This document shows, piece after piece, positions 18,006 to 26,956 of a DNA stretch of 64,000 nt. Within the stretch, counting starts at the first letter, position 1; each line of letters begins with the position of its first letter. Made by a program: the position numbers and the translations under genes. This DNA comes from G963678095 sp963678095 (lineage in GTDB: Bacteria; Bacillota; Negativicutes; Selenomonadales; Selenomonadaceae), in assembly GCA_963678095.2 (NCBI GenBank), contig OY782746.1, forward strand, positions 868,001-932,000, given 5' to 3'. The notes beneath the pieces are model-generated. The model saw nothing but the letters and a program-made list of their open reading frames with translations. It was not told the DNA's origin and did no database searches.

Positions 18006-18230
18006 CTATTTTTTTTCTTCTGGTTTTTCCATCGGTTTCTCTTCCGACTTCGCCTCTGCATCCTTCATAGCCATTGGCTTGCTGTCGTCTGTCAGCCCTG
18101 AAGTTGCCCGCTTGAATTCATTTAAACTCTTGCCCACAGCTTTGCCGATTTCCGGCAATTTCCCGGGACCAAAAACCACTAGTCCGATAATTAAGATCAG
18201 TACTAATTCCGGCACACCTATTCCAAACAT
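18006..18230 (-). CDS. tatA: TatA-family pore subunit (long copy)
   Basis: A 74 aa TatA homolog. Membrane helix MFGIGVPELVLILIIGLVVF is followed by the hinge GPGKLPEIGKAVG, an amphipathic helix to about residue 45, and a Lys/Glu/Met-rich tail (about 25 residues). It forms the protein-conducting assembly with TatC. It is separated from the following tatA by a strong hairpin, so its level may be set independently. Duplicate TatA genes upstream of tatC are common in Firmicutes. Confidence 0.92.
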   Translation of the reverse strand: MFGIGVPELVLILIIGLVVFGPGKLPEIGKAVGKSLNEFKRATSGLTDDSKPMAMKDAEAKSEEKPMEKPEEKK

Positions 18231-18327
18231 GGAAACCCCTCCCGCATTTTGATCAATTCATTTGCCTTTTATGGATAAAAACTGTTTATATTATAAATTT
18301 TCATTATGAAAAAGCTCTGTGAACCAA

Positions 18328-19287
18328 TTAATACTTGCGCAGCCGTATAAAATCAGCTGCCATCTGATACGCTTCACGAATTTCTGCCGGCAAGGATTCC
18401 GGCAATACCGTCCGCGCGCTTTCTAAATAAGCATCAACCTTGGCCTGTGCATAGTCAAGGCCATCGGTTGCCTTGACTATTTCAATCGCCCTGGCCAGCA
18501 TAGAATCCGACATTTCCCGGCAGGTCACAATCTGCTCAAGCTCCTGGGCCTCTGCACTTACCCCCAGAGCCCTAATTACCGGCAAAGTCACAATCCCCTG
18601 CAAAATATCATTACCAGCCGGTTTACCAATAGCATCCGTCTCAGCCGTCAGGTCAAGCAAATCATCTGTAATCTGAAAGGCCATACCAATAGCCTGACCA
18701 TATTCATACAAGGCTTTCGTTTCAATTGCTGAAAGCCCGGCGAGAATACCACCCATTTCGCAGCAATCGGCTAGAAAATTGGCCGTTTTTTTGGCAATAC
18801 GATCATAGTATTCAGCTTCATCACGCGAGGCCTTATAAATCTCTTTATTTTGAATAATCTCCCCGGCACTAAGATCGCAGATCAGCTGCGACAAGCGCAT
18901 GGTAATCCGGTCATCATAACCATTTCCTGCCACTAGAGAAAATGCCTTGGCAAACAGATAATCTCCTCCGAGAATTGCCAGCTGATTTCCCCATTTAGAA
19001 TTGGCCGTAGCTGTGCCCCGGCGCAAGTCAGCACTATCAATAACATCATCATGGACCAGCGAAGCCATATGAATCATTTCAATAGCTACAGCCAGCGGCA
19101 TTACTTTATCCCGGTCAAAGGCCACTCCGCCGCGCGCTGCCAAAAAATATAGCGCCGGCCGCAGCCTTTTGCCACCCGACTGCACTAAATGTGTTCCAAT
19201 TTCTGTTATAATTGCCACCGGCGACTGTACCGTAGCAGTCATTGCTTCTTCCAGTGCCACCAAATCCTGTTTTATCACGTCAAACAT
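18328..19287 (-). CDS. polyprenyl diphosphate synthase (long-chain)
   Basis: A trans-isoprenyl diphosphate synthase of about 319 aa that elongates farnesyl-type primers with isopentenyl diphosphate. The first Asp-rich motif is LVHDDVIDSADLRRG, the second QITDDLLDLTA, and GGKRLRP lies near the N-terminus. The length resembles HepT/IspB-type synthases, which make the side chain of menaquinone; chain length cannot be read reliably. It suits the neighbouring prenyltransferase and decarboxylase. The start is ambiguous: I choose ATG at 19287 (MFDVIKQD), but a GTG at 19311 would add eight residues. Neither has a strong ribosome site. Confidence 0.9.
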   Translation of the reverse strand: MFDVIKQDLVALEEAMTATVQSPVAIITEIGTHLVQSGGKRLRPALYFLAARGGVAFDRDKVMPLAVAIEMIHMASLVHDDVIDSADLRRGTATANSKWGNQLAILGGDYLFAKAFSLVAGNGYDDRITMRLSQLICDLSAGEIIQNKEIYKASRDEAEYYDRIAKKTANFLADCCEMGGILAGLSAIETKALYEYGQAIGMAFQITDDLLDLTAETDAIGKPAGNDILQGIVTLPVIRALGVSAEAQELEQIVTCREMSDSMLARAIEIVKATDGLDYAQAKVDAYLESARTVLPESLPAEIREAYQMAADFIRLRKY

Positions 19288-19533
19288 CTTGTTTTCCGAC
19301 AAATTTATCACCTACATGCTAAATATCTCAACCTACTAAGTTTACTACAACCAGGGCTATTTAGCAAACAAAGTCTGGCATTTTACTCACCCTGCCAATA
19401 CCAACCAACACCAGCTCAGTTATTGGTTGCCGGGATAAGTAAGCTTATGGGCATCTTTGTTTCCTTGACCGGAAGAATCCTGCATGCATTTGATAAAAAA
19501 TACATCTATCTCCACTGTAATTTATAGAAATCC

Positions 19534-20721
19534 TTATTTGCCATAATCAGCTGCCAATCGGGCAAATAAGGGCAGTGAACGGCGAATCGTCTCCGTCTTT
19601 ATACAATAAGAAGCCCGAAAATGTCCCGGGCAGCCAAAATCACTACCAGGAACAAGTAATAAATCATAGGCCTTGGCTTTCTCACAAAAAGCACGGTCAT
19701 CTGCTTCCAGGGCCCGTGGGAATAAGTAAAATGCCCCTTGAGGCTTTACACAGGAAAAACCGGCCGCTATAAGTCCATTGTACAGCAAGTCCCGATTCTC
19801 ACGATAAACACTGATGTCGGAAGGCATTCCCGCACAACGGGCTACCACCTTCTGAAATAAGGACGGAGCATTTACATGGGTCAGCACCCGGGCAGCACCG
19901 GCAATGGCTCCATACACTTTGGAAAATCCTGTGATTTCATCCGGAATAACAATATACCCAATGCGTTCCCCCGGCAGAGAAAAGGATTTACTATAGGAAT
20001 AGCAGACCAGCGTATTCTTATAGTATTGGCTCAGATAAGGAACCTCCACTCCGTCATAGGCAATTTCACGATAGGGTTCATCGGCAATTAAGAAAATAGC
20101 CTGGCCAAATTCTGCCGATTTCTCTTCAAGGATCGCTGCCAATTCCTTAATAACCGTCGCCGAATAAACAACCCCGCTGGGATTATTCGGCGAATTGACA
20201 ATCACCGCTTTGGTATGTCGATTAATCCGCTGTCTAAATGCTGCAAAGTCGATTTGAAAATCCTGCGGCTGAGGCGGAACGACGACCAGTTTAGCACCGG
20301 TGGCCTCTACAAAACACTGATACTCCGGAAAAAACGGAGCAAACGCAATAAATTCATCCTCCGCCTCACTCAGCGCCTTGAAACAGACCGTTATCGCAGC
20401 CGCGGCCCCAGCAGTCATAAAGAGATTGCCGCCCGAAAAATTTGTAGCAAAGCGTTCATTAAGGCTCTGGGCTAATGTTTCTCTGACCTCAGGGTTCCCC
20501 GGAGCAACCGTATAGCCATGAACCGCACATGGGTCTTCCTGCTGCACAATCTCAAGAATTGCCTGGCGAATAAATTCCGGCGCCGGAACATTCGGATTTC
20601 CCAGACTAAAATCAAAAATATTTTCTTCACCGACAACGGCTGCCCGCTGGCGGCCGTATTCAAAAATCGTGCGAATCGTTGATTTTTTACTGCCAAGTTC
20701 ATACATATCTTCTGCGATCAT
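19534..20721 (-). CDS. pyridoxal-phosphate aminotransferase, class I/II
   Basis: A 395 aa fold-type I aminotransferase. The sequence shows SLGNPNVPAPEF near the N-terminus, HGYTVAPGNPEVRE, the substrate loop NSPNNPSGVVY, ADEPYREIAYDG with the cofactor-binding Asp and Tyr, and SYSKSFSLPGERIGY with the Schiff-base lysine. It resembles the AspC-like enzymes annotated as broad aminotransferases in Firmicutes; the amino donor cannot be told. Several in-frame ATGs lie at 20730-20721. The last has GGGAG 9 bases upstream, so I prefer 20721. It is downstream of the ahb genes but behind a terminator. Confidence 0.85.
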   Translation of the reverse strand: MIAEDMYELGSKKSTIRTIFEYGRQRAAVVGEENIFDFSLGNPNVPAPEFIRQAILEIVQQEDPCAVHGYTVAPGNPEVRETLAQSLNERFATNFSGGNLFMTAGAAAAITVCFKALSEAEDEFIAFAPFFPEYQCFVEATGAKLVVVPPQPQDFQIDFAAFRQRINRHTKAVIVNSPNNPSGVVYSATVIKELAAILEEKSAEFGQAIFLIADEPYREIAYDGVEVPYLSQYYKNTLVCYSYSKSFSLPGERIGYIVIPDEITGFSKVYGAIAGAARVLTHVNAPSLFQKVVARCAGMPSDISVYRENRDLLYNGLIAAGFSCVKPQGAFYLFPRALEADDRAFCEKAKAYDLLLVPGSDFGCPGHFRASYCIKTETIRRSLPLFARLAADYGK

Positions 20722-20840
20722 CACCATCATCTCCCATTACAATATAAAACATCTGTCTTCATACTCAAAGTCACATGATTACATTTTATCATCAATAATC
20801 ATTTTTAACCAGTATAACTGTTACTTTTATTTCTAAAAAA

Positions 20841-20870
20841 AACCGTCGTTTATTTAAACGACGATTTTTT
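20841..20870 (-). terminator. terminator after ahbB
   Basis: CGTCGTTT and AAACGACG form a perfect stem with a 4-base loop. On the minus strand it is followed by a run of eight T. It lies about 30 bases past the ahbB stop. Confidence 0.85.
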
Positions 20871-20899
20871 AGCCGATTCCGTGGCTAAACCAGCTGGGT

Positions 20900-21376
20900 T
20901 CAGTTTCCATTTTCCGAGAAATAACGCATACTCGTTTTTTTCCATTCCTTTATGGAAAACAGCATGGCCCGATTTTCAATACCGCTTACTTTAGCCAAAC
21001 GATCGGCAATTGCAACACATTCTTCACGGCTGTGTCCGTGAATCATCGTGTAGATATTATAGGGCCAGCCGACAACGGTATTGCGGTCATAACAATGGGA
21101 GACCGCCGAATCCTCTGCCATCTTCCGTCCAACCTCATCAAGCCTTTCTGCCGGCACTTCCCAGGCACAAAGCACATTGGCGGAAAAACCGACTTCACGA
21201 TGCCGCAGGACCGCCCCCATTTTGCGAATCTGGCCGTCAGCCTTATACCCCTGCAGGCGGCTAAGCAATTCCGTTTCCTCAATGCCAAGGCGCTGGGAAA
21301 TCTCTTTATATGGTTCAGCAACCAGTGGAAACTCATCCTGCATGGCCCTGATTATTTTTTTATCGAGTGCATCCAT
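20900..21376 (-). CDS. ahbB: siroheme decarboxylase subunit AhbB
   Basis: A 158 aa Lrp/AsnC-type fold. An N-terminal winged-helix part (LDKKIIRAMQDEFPL) is followed by the AhbB block GAVLRHREVGFSANVLCAW, then VSHCYDRNTVVGWPYNIYTMIHG. With AhbA it decarboxylates siroheme to 12,18-didecarboxysiroheme in the alternative haem route. The remaining ahbC and ahbD genes are not in the window. It begins 8 bases after the ahbA stop, as expected for a heteromeric enzyme. It could also act as a haem-responsive regulator, because the DNA-binding-like domain is intact, but this is less likely with both subunits present. Confidence 0.88.
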   Translation of the reverse strand: MDALDKKIIRAMQDEFPLVAEPYKEISQRLGIEETELLSRLQGYKADGQIRKMGAVLRHREVGFSANVLCAWEVPAERLDEVGRKMAEDSAVSHCYDRNTVVGWPYNIYTMIHGHSREECVAIADRLAKVSGIENRAMLFSIKEWKKTSMRYFSENGN

Positions 21377-21384
21377 CTTGTCAC

Positions 21385-21837
21385 CTACTTCAATTTAAAC
21401 TGTACATTTATCTTATATTTTTTCCTTGATTCCAAGTTCAGTAATTCTTCTACGCCTGGCTGCGCTGATACCGCTGCCAGCACTGCGTTTTTCCCCGCTA
21501 AGTCAGCTGCCAGTAAAGTAAACCAAAGGTTATATTTGCCTTCACGCTCATAGTTATGCGTAACTCCGGCAAATCCATTGATGAAGGTGGCCACGCCTTC
21601 CATAAAACCCGGCTTGACTTTTACTGCAATCAGGGAGCCGCGATAGCCCAGTTTTTCCGAGTCAAAAAAAGGCCCAATTCGCCGCAGATAGCCTTCTTCT
21701 TTCAGGCTTTTCAACCGGCTGAGAACAAATTCTTCATCAGCCCCCAGCGCCTCTCCCATATCAGCAAACGGACGGTGGCTGATCGGCAGCCCTGTCTGCA
21801 AAATATTCAGCAATTCTTTATCAAACGGCGTCACCAT
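21385..21837 (-). CDS. ahbA: siroheme decarboxylase subunit AhbA
   Basis: A 150 aa partner of AhbB with the same Lrp-like architecture: winged helix at residues 5-55, then RRIGPFFDSEKLGYRGSL and VTHNYEREGKYNLWFTLLA in the regulatory-type domain. The HNYER/YNLWFT motif corresponds to the SHCYDR/WPYNIYT motif of AhbB and is where siroheme contacts are placed in the family. RBS GGAG sits 6 bases before ATG. The gene follows engB by about 90 bases. Confidence 0.88.
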   Translation of the reverse strand: MVTPFDKELLNILQTGLPISHRPFADMGEALGADEEFVLSRLKSLKEEGYLRRIGPFFDSEKLGYRGSLIAVKVKPGFMEGVATFINGFAGVTHNYEREGKYNLWFTLLAADLAGKNAVLAAVSAQPGVEELLNLESRKKYKINVQFKLK

Positions 21838-21929
21838 GTCACACTCCTCTTTGTTTCCCGCACAAAAGTATAAAGGATAAATTATACAACAATTAATGCT
21901 GCATAATTTATCCTTATGCTTTTCTCTGC

Positions 21930-22553
21930 TTATTGTACCAAAGCTGAGGCTATGACGTCAAGTAATTCTGAACGCCCTTCATTTTTCAGGGAGGAATACG
22001 GCAAAACATCCATATCCGTTACCCCAAATTTTGTTTTTATAAGGGCAATATTCTTTGCCAAGGCTGATTTGCTGAGCTTATCCGCCTTCGTTGCAATGAC
22101 CAGCACCGGCAAATCATGTTCCACCAGCCAGCGGAACATATCAATATCGGCCGGCATCGGTTCATGGCGACTGTCGACAAGCTGACAGACAAACTGCAGC
22201 TGCGGGGACTTCACAAGGTATTCATCGATAAACTTCGCCCAGCGTTTGCGATTTTCCTTACCAGTTTTGGCATAACCATAGCCCGGCAAATCGACAAGAT
22301 AAAAATCCCGGCGCTCTTCAATCCCTTCAATCTTCGCCCCCAACTCATAAAAATTAATGGTCTGCGTCTTGCCGGGCTGCCGGCTCACCCGGGCGAGCCC
22401 ACGGACTCTGGTCAGAGAATTGATCAGCGAGGATTTCCCCACATTGGAGCGGCCCATAAAGACAATTTCTTTCATCTTGTTTTCGGGGTACTGGTCAGCC
22501 CGCACGGCCGATGCAATATATTTCCCCTGCGTAATAATAACCTTTTCTTTCAT
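21930..22553 (-). CDS. engB: ribosome-biogenesis GTPase EngB/YsxC
   Basis: A 207 aa small GTPase needed for large-subunit ribosome assembly. G1 is GRSNVGKSSL at about residue 34, G3 DLPGYGYAKTGKENRKRW, and G4 ATKADKLSK. It starts with ATG immediately next to the lon stop codon (zero bases between), so translation is likely coupled to lon, an arrangement often seen in Firmicutes. Confidence 0.95.
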   Translation of the reverse strand: MKEKVIITQGKYIASAVRADQYPENKMKEIVFMGRSNVGKSSLINSLTRVRGLARVSRQPGKTQTINFYELGAKIEGIEERRDFYLVDLPGYGYAKTGKENRKRWAKFIDEYLVKSPQLQFVCQLVDSRHEPMPADIDMFRWLVEHDLPVLVIATKADKLSKSALAKNIALIKTKFGVTDMDVLPYSSLKNEGRSELLDVIASALVQ

Positions 22554-24863
22554 CTACTTCACCAAAGCACAGTCCAAAACTTCATCCATGTTTTCGACCG
22601 GCACAAATTCTATTTTTTCTTTAATCGCTGGCGCAATATCTTCAATATCACGCTCATTTTCCTTCGGTAAAATCACAGTCGTGATCCCTTCCCGGTAAGC
22701 GGCAATAACTTTTTCCTTTAATCCACCAATCGGCAGCACACGGCCTCGGAGTGTAATCTCCCCGGTCATGGCCACATCACTGCGAATTTTTCTATTGGTC
22801 AGAGCTGATACCATTGCCGTTGCCATTGTGATTCCGGCAGACGGTCCATCTTTCGGGATCGCCCCTTCCGGCAGATGGATGTGAATATCCTGTTTCTCAT
22901 AAAAAGTCTCATCAATATGAAGCTTTTCGGCCCGACTGCGGATATAGCTGAGACCGGCCTGCGCCGATTCCTGCATTACCTCACCAAGCTGCCCGGTCAA
23001 AATGAGTTTCCCCTTACCTTTGAGAATACTCACCTCTGTCGGCAAAATATCTCCGCCGACTTCGGTCCAGGCCATTCCTGTGCAGACGCCAACTTCCGCC
23101 TCTTTTTTACGCCGACGCGGCAGGAACTTTACCTTACCGAGAAAATCCTCTAAATTCGCTGGCGTTACGCGAATACACTTCTTTTCCTGATCGACAATTC
23201 GCCGCGCTGCCTTCCGGCAGACTTTCGCTATTAAGCGCTCCAGTTCCCGCACACCCGATTCTCGGGTATACTCGGCAATGATCCGCTGGACAGTCCCTTT
23301 GGCAAATTGCACCTGCGCTGCCTTAAGGCCATTAGCTTCGCGCTGTTTTGCAATCAAATACCGTTCAGCAATCTGTTGTTTTTCGTCTTCGGTATAGCTG
23401 GGCAGCATAATGATTTCCATGCGATCTCGCAACGGCCGCGGAATATTGCCCAGGCTGTTCGCCGTAACAATCCAAAGAACTTTTGATAAATCAAAGGGCA
23501 GTTCAACATAATGATCACTGAACGTATTGTTTTGCTCCGGGTCCAACACTTCGAGCAGTGCCGCTGACGGATCTCCGCGAAAATCATTGCTCATCTTATC
23601 AATTTCATCAAGTAAGAAGACCGGGTTTTTTGACTCCGCACTTTTGATTCCTTCCAAAATCCGTCCCGGCAGCGCCCCAACATACGTACGGCGATGCCCA
23701 CGGATTTCCGCTTCATCGCGCACCCCGCCCAAAGAAGCCCTGACAAATTTGCGGCCAATAGAACGGGCAATAGAAGCTGCCAGCGAAGTTTTACCCACGC
23801 CCGGCGGTCCCACCAGACAGATAATCGGCGCATTAATTGTCGGTGACAACTTACGGATCGCTATGTATTCGAGCAGACGTTCCTTTACCTTCTCCAAGCC
23901 GTAATGCTCGGTATCAAGCACTTTTTGCGCCGTCTTCAAATCAAGCCGATCCTTTGTCTCCTTCTGCCATGGCAATGCCAACAACCAGTCGATATAAGTA
24001 CGAATCACGCCATTTTCTGCTGACATATTTGGCATTTTTTCAAGCCGGACAATTTCCTTTTCAACCCGTTCTTTTACGGTTGGCGGATAACTTCCACTTG
24101 CCATCTTTTCCCGATACTCTTCAATTTCAGTACTCTTGTCATCCTTGTCACCAAGTTCTTTTTGTATCGCCTTAATTTGTTCGCGCAAATAGTAATCCTT
24201 CTGCAGCTTCTCCATCTGCTTACGAACACGGGTGCCAATTTTATGTTCAATTTCCAGAACCTCGAGCTCACGGGTCAAAATAATATACAACTTTTCCAGT
24301 CGTTCCTTCACGCTGAGTAACGCCAATAAGTTTTGTTTTTCTTCCAGTTTTAAATTCAGATGACTGGCAACAAGATCACAAAAACGATCAGCATCCTCAA
24401 CCAGCACAACTGCTACTAACGTTTCCATTGGCACTTTTTTACTGCGCCGAACCCATTCCTCAAACTGGTGCACTACAATCCGCAGCAGTGCCTCCATTTC
24501 GACCGAATCCTCAACGGCTTCATGGTATTCAAAAACTTCCGCTTCAACATATTTCCCTTGGACATTATACTGCAGAATTCTTGCCCGGTTCACACCTTCA
24601 ACAAGAATTCGCATCGTGCCGCCCGGCAGCTTCAACAGCTGCTTAACCTCCGCAATCGTTCCGATCTCGAAAACATCTTCCTGTTTAGGATTTTCAACCG
24701 CCGCATCCTTCTGAGCACTGAGCATGATCATGCGATCCTTCGTCATTGCCTCTTCAATTGCCGCCATTGACTGCTCACGGCCGACATCCAAATGAACCAG
24801 CGCATTGGGAAAGACAATCAGTCCTCTCAGCGGCAGCAGCGGCAGTCTGCGATTTTCCGACAT
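22554..24863 (-). CDS. lon: ATP-dependent protease Lon
   Basis: A 769 aa LonA protease. The N-terminal substrate domain begins RRLPLLPLRGLIVFPN. The AAA+ module has Walker A GPPGVGKT near residue 350 and the Walker B segment VFLLDEIDKM. The protease domain carries PKDGPSAGITMATAMVSAL with the catalytic serine and GGLKEKVIAA with the catalytic lysine. The frame extends upstream to 24956, but the ATG at 24863 is preceded by AGGAGGAATACTT and gives the family N-terminus. It lies between clpX and engB, in a proteostasis cluster with clpP and tig. Confidence 0.96.
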   Translation of the reverse strand: MSENRRLPLLPLRGLIVFPNALVHLDVGREQSMAAIEEAMTKDRMIMLSAQKDAAVENPKQEDVFEIGTIAEVKQLLKLPGGTMRILVEGVNRARILQYNVQGKYVEAEVFEYHEAVEDSVEMEALLRIVVHQFEEWVRRSKKVPMETLVAVVLVEDADRFCDLVASHLNLKLEEKQNLLALLSVKERLEKLYIILTRELEVLEIEHKIGTRVRKQMEKLQKDYYLREQIKAIQKELGDKDDKSTEIEEYREKMASGSYPPTVKERVEKEIVRLEKMPNMSAENGVIRTYIDWLLALPWQKETKDRLDLKTAQKVLDTEHYGLEKVKERLLEYIAIRKLSPTINAPIICLVGPPGVGKTSLAASIARSIGRKFVRASLGGVRDEAEIRGHRRTYVGALPGRILEGIKSAESKNPVFLLDEIDKMSNDFRGDPSAALLEVLDPEQNNTFSDHYVELPFDLSKVLWIVTANSLGNIPRPLRDRMEIIMLPSYTEDEKQQIAERYLIAKQREANGLKAAQVQFAKGTVQRIIAEYTRESGVRELERLIAKVCRKAARRIVDQEKKCIRVTPANLEDFLGKVKFLPRRRKKEAEVGVCTGMAWTEVGGDILPTEVSILKGKGKLILTGQLGEVMQESAQAGLSYIRSRAEKLHIDETFYEKQDIHIHLPEGAIPKDGPSAGITMATAMVSALTNRKIRSDVAMTGEITLRGRVLPIGGLKEKVIAAYREGITTVILPKENERDIEDIAPAIKEKIEFVPVENMDEVLDCALVK

Positions 24864-24912
24864 AAGTATTCCTCCTCTTCTGATGCAAGTCAATAAAAAT
24901 CCGAGCCTATGT

Positions 24913-24945
24913 AAAAAAGCCGGACGGCCAGCAAGCCCGCCCGGC
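24913..24945 (-). terminator. second terminator between clpX and lon
   Basis: On the minus strand GCCGGGCGG pairs with CCGTCCGGC, with a 9-base loop and TTTTTT after it. It is about 60 bases beyond the first clpX terminator and about 50 bases before the lon start. Confidence 0.75.
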
Positions 24946-25004
24946 CAAATTGCCAATATTTATGTTAAGGTAACCGATTCAAAAAATAACGTTTCCCCGA
25001 CTAC

Positions 25005-25036
25005 AAAAAAGGGCGCTGCAATGCACAACGCCCTTT
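25005..25036 (-). terminator. terminator after clpX
   Basis: AAAGGGCG pairs with CGCCCTTT and is followed by further T residues on the minus strand. It lies just past the clpX stop. Confidence 0.8.
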
Positions 25037-25041
25037 CCTCT

Positions 25042-26313
25042 TTAAGCCGATGCTTCGTTGTCCAAAGCCTTCTTGCTCTTTTTCTTGTCAAATGTCAAGA
25101 TTGGATCTTTCTTCTCCGTGACAACTTCCTTCGTTACCGTACAGGAGGATACATCCTGCCGTGACGGCAGCTCATACATCACATTGCGCATGATACCTTC
25201 AATGATCGACCGCAGGCCGCGGGCCCCCGTCTTACGTTTTAGTGCCTCCTGCGCAATCAACCGCAGAGCTTCCCCTTCAAACTCAAGCTTGACATCGTCC
25301 ATTTCCATAAATTTCTGATACTGCTTGACTAATGCATTTTTCGGTTCAACTAAAATACTGACCAATGCATCCTCTGTCAGCGCATCCAGGGTTACAATCA
25401 CCGGCAAACGACCAACAAATTCAGGAATTAACCCATTTTTCAGCAAGTCCTCTGGCAGAATATGGCTGAGCATCTCCCCGACATTTCGCTGCTGCTTGCT
25501 TTCAATCTTAGCCCCGAAGCCAAGACTTTTTTCACCAAGACGGGTCTCGATGATCTTTTCAATGCCATCAAAAGCACCACCACAAATAAAGAGTATATTT
25601 GTCGTATCAATCTGGATAAGCTCCTGATGCGGATGCTTGCGTCCGCCCTGCGGCGGAACACTGGCAACCGTGCCTTCAATAATCTTAAGCAGCGCCTGCT
25701 GAACACCTTCCCCGGAAACATCGCGGGTAATCGATGGATTTTCTGATTTGCGAGCAATTTTATCGATTTCATCGATGTATATAATGCCCCGCTCAGCTTT
25801 TTCCACCTCATAATCAGCAGCCTGGATAAGTTTTAGCAAAATGTTCTCGACATCTTCGCCAACATAGCCAGCTTCTGTCAGTGAGGTCGCATCCGCAATC
25901 GCAAAGGGAACGTTCAAAATCTTGGCCAAAGTCTGTGCCAGCAGCGTCTTCCCGCTTCCGGTAGGCCCCAGCATTAAAATATTGGATTTTTGCAGTTCGA
26001 TATCACCAGTCTTCGCACTCATATTAATGCGTTTATAGTGATTGTAAACAGCAACCGACAGCGATTTCTTAGCCTCATCCTGTCCGATGACATATTGATC
26101 TAAAATTGCCTTGATATCCTTTGGTTTCGGGACATCCTTCAGTTCAACTTCAACATCATCGCTGAATTCTTCTTCAATTATTTCATTGCAAAGTTCAATG
26201 CATTCATCACAGATGTATACCCCGGGCCCGGCGACGAGCTTGCGTACCTGATCCTGTGACTTGCCACAAAATGAGCACTTGAGCTGACCTTTTTCATCCC
26301 CAAACTTCAACAT
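25042..26313 (-). CDS. clpX: ATP-dependent protease ATPase subunit ClpX
   Basis: A 423 aa unfoldase that feeds substrates to ClpP. The zinc-binding domain has C13, C16, C35 and C38 (CSFC and CDEC). The AAA+ module carries Walker A GPTGSGKT at about 116-123 and IIYIDEIDKIARK as Walker B. The ClpP-contacting IGF loop is represented by LGFGAKI. It follows clpP by 11 bases, so clpP-clpX are co-transcribed. Confidence 0.97.
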   Translation of the reverse strand: MLKFGDEKGQLKCSFCGKSQDQVRKLVAGPGVYICDECIELCNEIIEEEFSDDVEVELKDVPKPKDIKAILDQYVIGQDEAKKSLSVAVYNHYKRINMSAKTGDIELQKSNILMLGPTGSGKTLLAQTLAKILNVPFAIADATSLTEAGYVGEDVENILLKLIQAADYEVEKAERGIIYIDEIDKIARKSENPSITRDVSGEGVQQALLKIIEGTVASVPPQGGRKHPHQELIQIDTTNILFICGGAFDGIEKIIETRLGEKSLGFGAKIESKQQRNVGEMLSHILPEDLLKNGLIPEFVGRLPVIVTLDALTEDALVSILVEPKNALVKQYQKFMEMDDVKLEFEGEALRLIAQEALKRKTGARGLRSIIEGIMRNVMYELPSRQDVSSCTVTKEVVTEKKDPILTFDKKKSKKALDNEASA

Positions 26314-26324
26314 GGTATCACCTC

Positions 26325-26930
26325 TTAGTCCAGAGTTTCGGCTTGTTTCACCGGACGAGTAATTACCTCATCAATCAGACCATACGCTTTTGCTTCTTCT
26401 GCCGACATAAAATTATCGCGTTCCGTATCCGCCATGATCTTATCATATTCTTGATTGGTATGATTCACCAAGATATGATTGATCACTTCACGAATTCGCT
26501 GAATTTCTCGTGCCTGAATCTGGATATCGGTAGACTGCCCCTGCGCTCCGCCCAGTGGCTGATGGATCATAATACGCGAAAGCGGCAGTGAGAAACGCTT
26601 GCCTTTTGCTCCTGCAGCCAGAAGCAGCGAACCCATGCTCGCTGCCTGCCCGATGCAGATCGTCGAAACATCCGGCTTAATGTACTGCATCGTATCATAT
26701 ATCGCTAGTCCGGCCGTAACAACACCGCCAGGACTGTTAATATACAAATGAATATCCTTATCCGGATCTTCTGATTCCAAAAAGAGCAGCTGCGCGACGA
26801 CAACATTCGCCACATTATCATCAATCGGTCCCCCGATAAAGACAATGCGGTCTTTCAACAGACGCGAATATATATCGTATGCCCGCTCGCCACGATTGGA
26901 TCGTTCTACTACCATTGGCACATAACTCAT
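26325..26930 (-). CDS. clpP: ATP-dependent Clp protease proteolytic subunit
   Basis: A 201 aa serine protease that forms two stacked heptamer rings. The catalytic serine is S98 in GQAASMGS, the histidine H123 in MIHQPLGG, and the third residue lies in the D-rich segment near 172 (ADTERDNFM). Length and N-terminus (SYVPMVVERS) are typical. Placed between tig and clpX with short gaps. Confidence 0.97.
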   Translation of the reverse strand: MSYVPMVVERSNRGERAYDIYSRLLKDRIVFIGGPIDDNVANVVVAQLLFLESEDPDKDIHLYINSPGGVVTAGLAIYDTMQYIKPDVSTICIGQAASMGSLLLAAGAKGKRFSLPLSRIMIHQPLGGAQGQSTDIQIQAREIQRIREVINHILVNHTNQEYDKIMADTERDNFMSAEEAKAYGLIDEVITRPVKQAETLD

Positions 26931-26956
26931 AAGATCACCCCAAATAAAAGCAAGGA

